Assembly (NCBI RefSeq): GCF_020085105.1
Contig: NC_058042.1
Span: forward strand, 21,356,001-21,420,000
Length of the DNA stretch: 64,000 bases
From: Siniperca chuatsi
Lineage: Eukaryota > Chordata > Actinopteri > Centrarchiformes > Sinipercidae
Direction: 5' to 3'
The translations under genes and the position numbers were made by a program. The notes beneath the pieces were generated by a model. That model had not been told where the DNA came from. It ran no database searches and saw nothing but the letters and a program-made list of their open reading frames with translations. Shown in pieces: positions 63,891 to 64,000 of this stretch (position 1 is the first letter of the stretch; the number at the start of each line of letters is the position of its first letter).

Positions 63891-64000
63891 TTTTGTCACA
63901 GAAAGCCAACGGTGTCCAAGATACAGTCCTGTAAACTCGCTGTATCACTGCAATATGGCAGCCTCTTCTTTTACCGTCAAACACCCGCACGTTCAGCTGT
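63891..64000 (-). promoter_or_regulatory. psmb1 5' flank (partial)
   Basis: The last 110 bases upstream of the psmb1 start contain the 5'UTR and probably the start of its promoter; the window ends here. GCAATATGGCAGCC near 63950 is a weak YY1-like word (ATGGC). Confidence 0.35.

Overview
The window is nuclear DNA from a ray-finned fish, most likely a percomorph teleost. The evidence is vertebrate genes with GT-AG introns, dense (CA/GT)n microsatellites and several transposon families typical of teleosts. It holds seven protein-coding genes. All could be assembled exon by exon, because the reading frame carries across nearly every predicted splice junction.

Layout: (1) 1-4.74 kb is non-coding and repeat-bearing. 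(2) mis12 (kinetochore) lies on the minus strand at 5.1-7.2 kb, back to back with ppm1g (nuclear PP2C phosphatase) on the plus strand at 8.26-15.07 kb; about 0.6 kb of shared promoter DNA separates them. (3) 17-39.9 kb is a gene desert of about 22 kb. It contains an L1-type ORF2 remnant, a PIF/Harbinger remnant, TTAA-flanked MITEs, a four-copy MITE family and many microsatellites; its right part is probably rhou 3'UTR. (4) rhou (atypical Rho GTPase) is on the minus strand at 39.9-43.3 kb and pdcd2 (ribosome-biogenesis chaperone) on the plus strand at 44.8-48.2 kb. (5) tbp (TATA-binding protein) is on the minus strand at 51.2-56.06 kb, head to head with psmc3 (19S proteasome ATPase Rpt5) on the plus strand at 56.95-58.98 kb. 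(6) A non-LTR retrotransposon fragment lies at 59.4-59.9 kb. psmb1 (20S proteasome beta6) is on the minus strand at 61.5-63.9 kb.

PDCD2-TBP-PSMB1 are neighbours in mammals too, so this is an old conserved block. psmc3 is not part of the mammalian block, and here it has only one intron. It may be an insertion or retrocopy that now shares tbp's promoter, which contains a perfect 16-bp ETS-type palindrome.

The most unusual local structures are splice sites embedded in microsatellites. rhou exon 2 (59 nt) has a (UG)15 tract directly at its acceptor and a (CA)13 tract just after its donor. The expected start of pdcd2's last exon abuts a (TG)35 tract with no AG acceptor, and a diverged second copy of that exon start lies on the other side of the tract. 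No new multi-gene system was recognised; the value lies in these gene-structure anomalies and the transposon record.
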